Of a stretch of 6,589 bases of DNA, positions 4,846 to 6,589 are shown piece by piece. The DNA is from Nitriliruptoraceae bacterium. GTDB taxonomy: Bacteria; Actinomycetota; Nitriliruptoria; Nitriliruptorales; Nitriliruptoraceae. Under the pieces are notes generated by a model, which ran no database searches, was not told the origin of the DNA, and worked only from the letters and a program-made list of their open reading frames with translations. Where the stretch lies: positions 1 through 6,589 of the forward strand of contig SKTN01000395.1 of assembly GCA_007117945.1 (NCBI GenBank), written 5' to 3'. The position numbers were made by a program, and so were the translations under genes. How positions within the stretch are numbered: the first letter of the stretch is position 1; every line of letters begins with the position of its first letter.

Positions 4846-6132
4846 TCAGCGCAGCGGAACCACTCGTGACACGCTTCCAGCGGCGGTGTCGAGAACGAGC
4901 AGTTCGGCGTCCCCGTCCAGCGCGAAGCTCGAAACCATCTCCGCATCGAGCTGCTCGCTCCAGTCCTGGTGGTCCACCACCTCGTCGTCCTCGTAGCGGA
5001 AGCTGCGGATCCACCCCCGGCACCAGTCGGCGTAGAAGTAGTGTCCTGCGAGTTCCGGTAGCGCCTCTCCCCGGTACACCAGGCCGCCGGTGATAGAGCA
5101 GGCGCGATCGGTGTCGTCGTGACGGACCTCGAGCACCGGATCGGTCACCTCGCTGTCGGGCTCGTCGCTGTAGAACGGTTCGGATCCCTCGAACGCGGGC
5201 CAGCCGAAGTTGTGTCCGCCCTGGTCGTAGGGGACGACGTTCACCTCCTCGATGGTCTCCTGCCCCACATCGGCGATGTAGCTGAGGCCGGTCGGTTCGT
5301 CGATCGTGAACCGCCACGGGTTGCGCAGGCCGTACCACCACACCTCCGGTGCGCCGCCGCCCTCTGCGAAGGGATTGTCGGGTGGGATGTCGTAGGGGTG
5401 GCCACCATCGACATCGATGCGCAGGATCGACCCCGGCAGCGTGGAGGGATCCTGACCGTTGACGCTGGCGCGAGCCGCATCGCCAACCGAGAGGTAGAGG
5501 TAGCCATCAGGGCCGAAGAGCAGCTGCCCACCGTTGTGCCGGACCTTGTCCGGCTCCTTGTCCACCGTGAGCAGCTCCTCACGGCTGTCGGGGTCGAGAC
5601 GATCCCCGCCGCCGGCGAGCTGGTACGCGACGAGGACGTTGTTGTTGTCCGATCGCGAGTGGAACACGAAGACACGCGGATCGTCCGGGAGGTCCGGGTG
5701 CACCGCCAGGCCGAGCAGTCCCTGCTCGATGCTGTTCGCGTTGACCGTGCCCGTGAGGTCGAGGAAGGGCTCCTCCGCAACCGCACCATCCTCCACCACC
5801 TGGACCGTGCCGGTGCGCTCGACCACGAGCAGCCGGCCGTCCGGCAGCGTGGCGGCGCCCACCGGCTCGCGAAGGCCGTCCACGACGACCTCCAGATCGA
5901 GGCCCTGCAACGGATCGAGCTCCTCGACCTCCTCGCCGTCCTCAGCGGCGTCATCGTCCCTTGGATCCTCGCCCTCGTCGGCCTCGTACTCCTGGCCCTC
6001 GGCGTCGGCGTCGTCCGCCGCCTCGCCCTGCTGGTCCACCACCTCGTCGGTGTCAACCGGTTCCACCGTGGTACAGGCCGCAAGCACGAGCACGGCCACG
6101 GTCAGCGCGATGAGATTGCGGTGGTACGTCAC
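4846..6132 (-). CDS. Lipoprotein PQQ-dependent sugar (glucose/sorbosone) dehydrogenase family protein
   Basis: Predicted six-bladed beta-propeller of the soluble glucose/sorbosone dehydrogenase family, which oxidises sugars or other alcohols with PQQ; many members have unknown substrates. Start: GTG at 6132 with AGGAG six bases upstream; no better in-frame start exists. 428 residues. Residues 7-19 are a signal helix ending at LAAC, with Cys20 as lipid anchor, so it is tethered outside the membrane. Residues 21-76 are extremely acidic. The propeller follows: EPVGAATLPDGRLLVVERTG (89-108), QGLLGLAVHPD (137-147), RHNGGQLLFGPDGYLYLSVG (198-217) with His199 where the catalytic His is expected, YGLRNPWRF (267-275) with Arg270 as candidate active-site Arg, DVGQETIEEVN (288-298), HNFGWP (307-312) and CSITGGLVYRG (345-355). 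Cys345 and Cys371 may pair. No PQQ synthesis genes are nearby, so the cofactor is inferred from the family. The protein looks complete despite the IS relic at its 3' end. Confidence 0.9.
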   Translation of the reverse strand: MTYHRNLIALTVAVLVLAACTTVEPVDTDEVVDQQGEAADDADAEGQEYEADEGEDPRDDDAAEDGEEVEELDPLQGLDLEVVVDGLREPVGAATLPDGRLLVVERTGTVQVVEDGAVAEEPFLDLTGTVNANSIEQGLLGLAVHPDLPDDPRVFVFHSRSDNNNVLVAYQLAGGGDRLDPDSREELLTVDKEPDKVRHNGGQLLFGPDGYLYLSVGDAARASVNGQDPSTLPGSILRIDVDGGHPYDIPPDNPFAEGGGAPEVWWYGLRNPWRFTIDEPTGLSYIADVGQETIEEVNVVPYDQGGHNFGWPAFEGSEPFYSDEPDSEVTDPVLEVRHDDTDRACSITGGLVYRGEALPELAGHYFYADWCRGWIRSFRYEDDEVVDHQDWSEQLDAEMVSSFALDGDAELLVLDTAAGSVSRVVPLR

Positions 6133-6349
6133 GTCGCACTCCTGTCACCGACGGCGGCGCCTGCCGTGAGGCTGCCAGACGCGGCCGTCGGGAGCGAGTT
6201 TCCCTGTCCTCCGCGCCTTCACGGCGACGAGCGCCCCCGACCGCACCAGCGGTCAACCGGCCCAACACCTCATGGCGATACCTCCACGACTCGCCAGTGC
6301 GCCGCTGAAGCACAGTGCTTGCCCGCAGGACCGCGTCGCGAGACCGCGC
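6133..6349. other. Leader and upstream region of the dehydrogenase gene
   Basis: This holds the ribosome site of the dehydrogenase (AGGAG, just upstream of the GTG) and a small inverted repeat, ACGGC (6151-6155) with GCCGT (6163-6167), about 20 to 35 bases before the start codon. No convincing -10/-35 pair stands out. The open frames that cross it lack recognisable motifs and I do not call any as a gene. Confidence 0.4.
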
Positions 6350-6484
6350 CTACCCGTTTCCACGCGGCCGCTTGCGGTCTGCTGACGAGACAGGAGTCGT
6401 GTCTGCCAGATCGACGGAGAGCCACCAGGCCAGCTCGATGCGGTCCTCGCGAAGGACCACACTCGGGTGCTTGTCGTGCTCGAC
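6350..6484 (-). pseudogene. Coding-like fragment of unknown protein
   Basis: Between a TAG just above 6484 and a TAG at 6350-6352, the minus strand has 44 sense codons without an ATG or GTG start near its beginning. The first two dozen (beginning VEHDKHPSVVLREDRIELAW) almost always have G or C at the third position and a normal amino-acid mix, unlike the Arg/Pro/Ala-rich frames around it. The later part is less biased. It could be the broken end of a gene whose upstream part shifts frame near 6485, or the end of a gene that starts outside the window. I cannot name a family. Confidence 0.25.
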
Positions 6485-6589
6485 CTACACCACGCGCCCG
6501 GTGCGGCCCCTCCAGCTTGGCGCCTCCTGACGAGGTGACGTCGACGTCCTCGCACAGGGGAGCGATCGATAGCCGGCCTCCGAGAAGTG

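Overview
The window looks like chromosomal DNA from a high-GC Gram-positive bacterium of the actinobacterial type. The DNA is GC-rich throughout and coding frames favour G or C at the third position. Starts are ATG or GTG behind clear GGAGG-like ribosome sites, and the protein families present (a multi-spanning LytR-CpsA-Psr protein, and an L,D-transpeptidase with a G5 domain) are common in Actinobacteria. The long Asp/Glu-rich linkers of the exported proteins would fit a deep-branching or salt/alkali-adapted lineage such as Nitriliruptoria. That placement is a guess and needs a protein search.

Layout. Bases 1-163 hold nothing I can support. A lipoprotein L,D-transpeptidase lies on the minus strand at 164-1189. 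Bases 1299-1618 (minus) hold the frameshifted C-terminal stump of a sensor histidine kinase. A strong 13-bp hairpin (1623-1654) follows the stop of a membrane-anchored or secreted protein of unknown function (1673-2551, minus). A 245-bp divergent intergenic region with three perfect inverted repeats separates it from a LytR-CpsA-Psr (LCP) cell-wall ligase gene on the plus strand (2797-4341). The convergent gap 4342-4845 is a gene graveyard containing the multiply frameshifted catalytic half of an IS30-family transposase. It abuts the stop codon of a lipoprotein of the PQQ-dependent glucose/sorbosone dehydrogenase family (4846-6132, minus). Bases 6133-6589 carry the dehydrogenase leader and a short coding-like fragment of unknown origin.

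How the genes relate. All four intact genes encode proteins of the cell surface, and each has an N-terminal anchor or signal followed by an acidic or Pro/Glu-rich spacer. Two act directly on the wall: the L,D-transpeptidase cross-links peptidoglycan, and the LCP protein attaches polymers to it. They are not one operon. The three minus-strand genes are separated by gaps of hundreds of bases, each has its own ribosome site, and the LCP gene is transcribed the opposite way. I see no phage, CRISPR, defence or biosynthetic cluster. The most unusual items are the G5/(EP)14/PG-binding/YkuD architecture, its altered active-site motif, and the two pseudogene relics.
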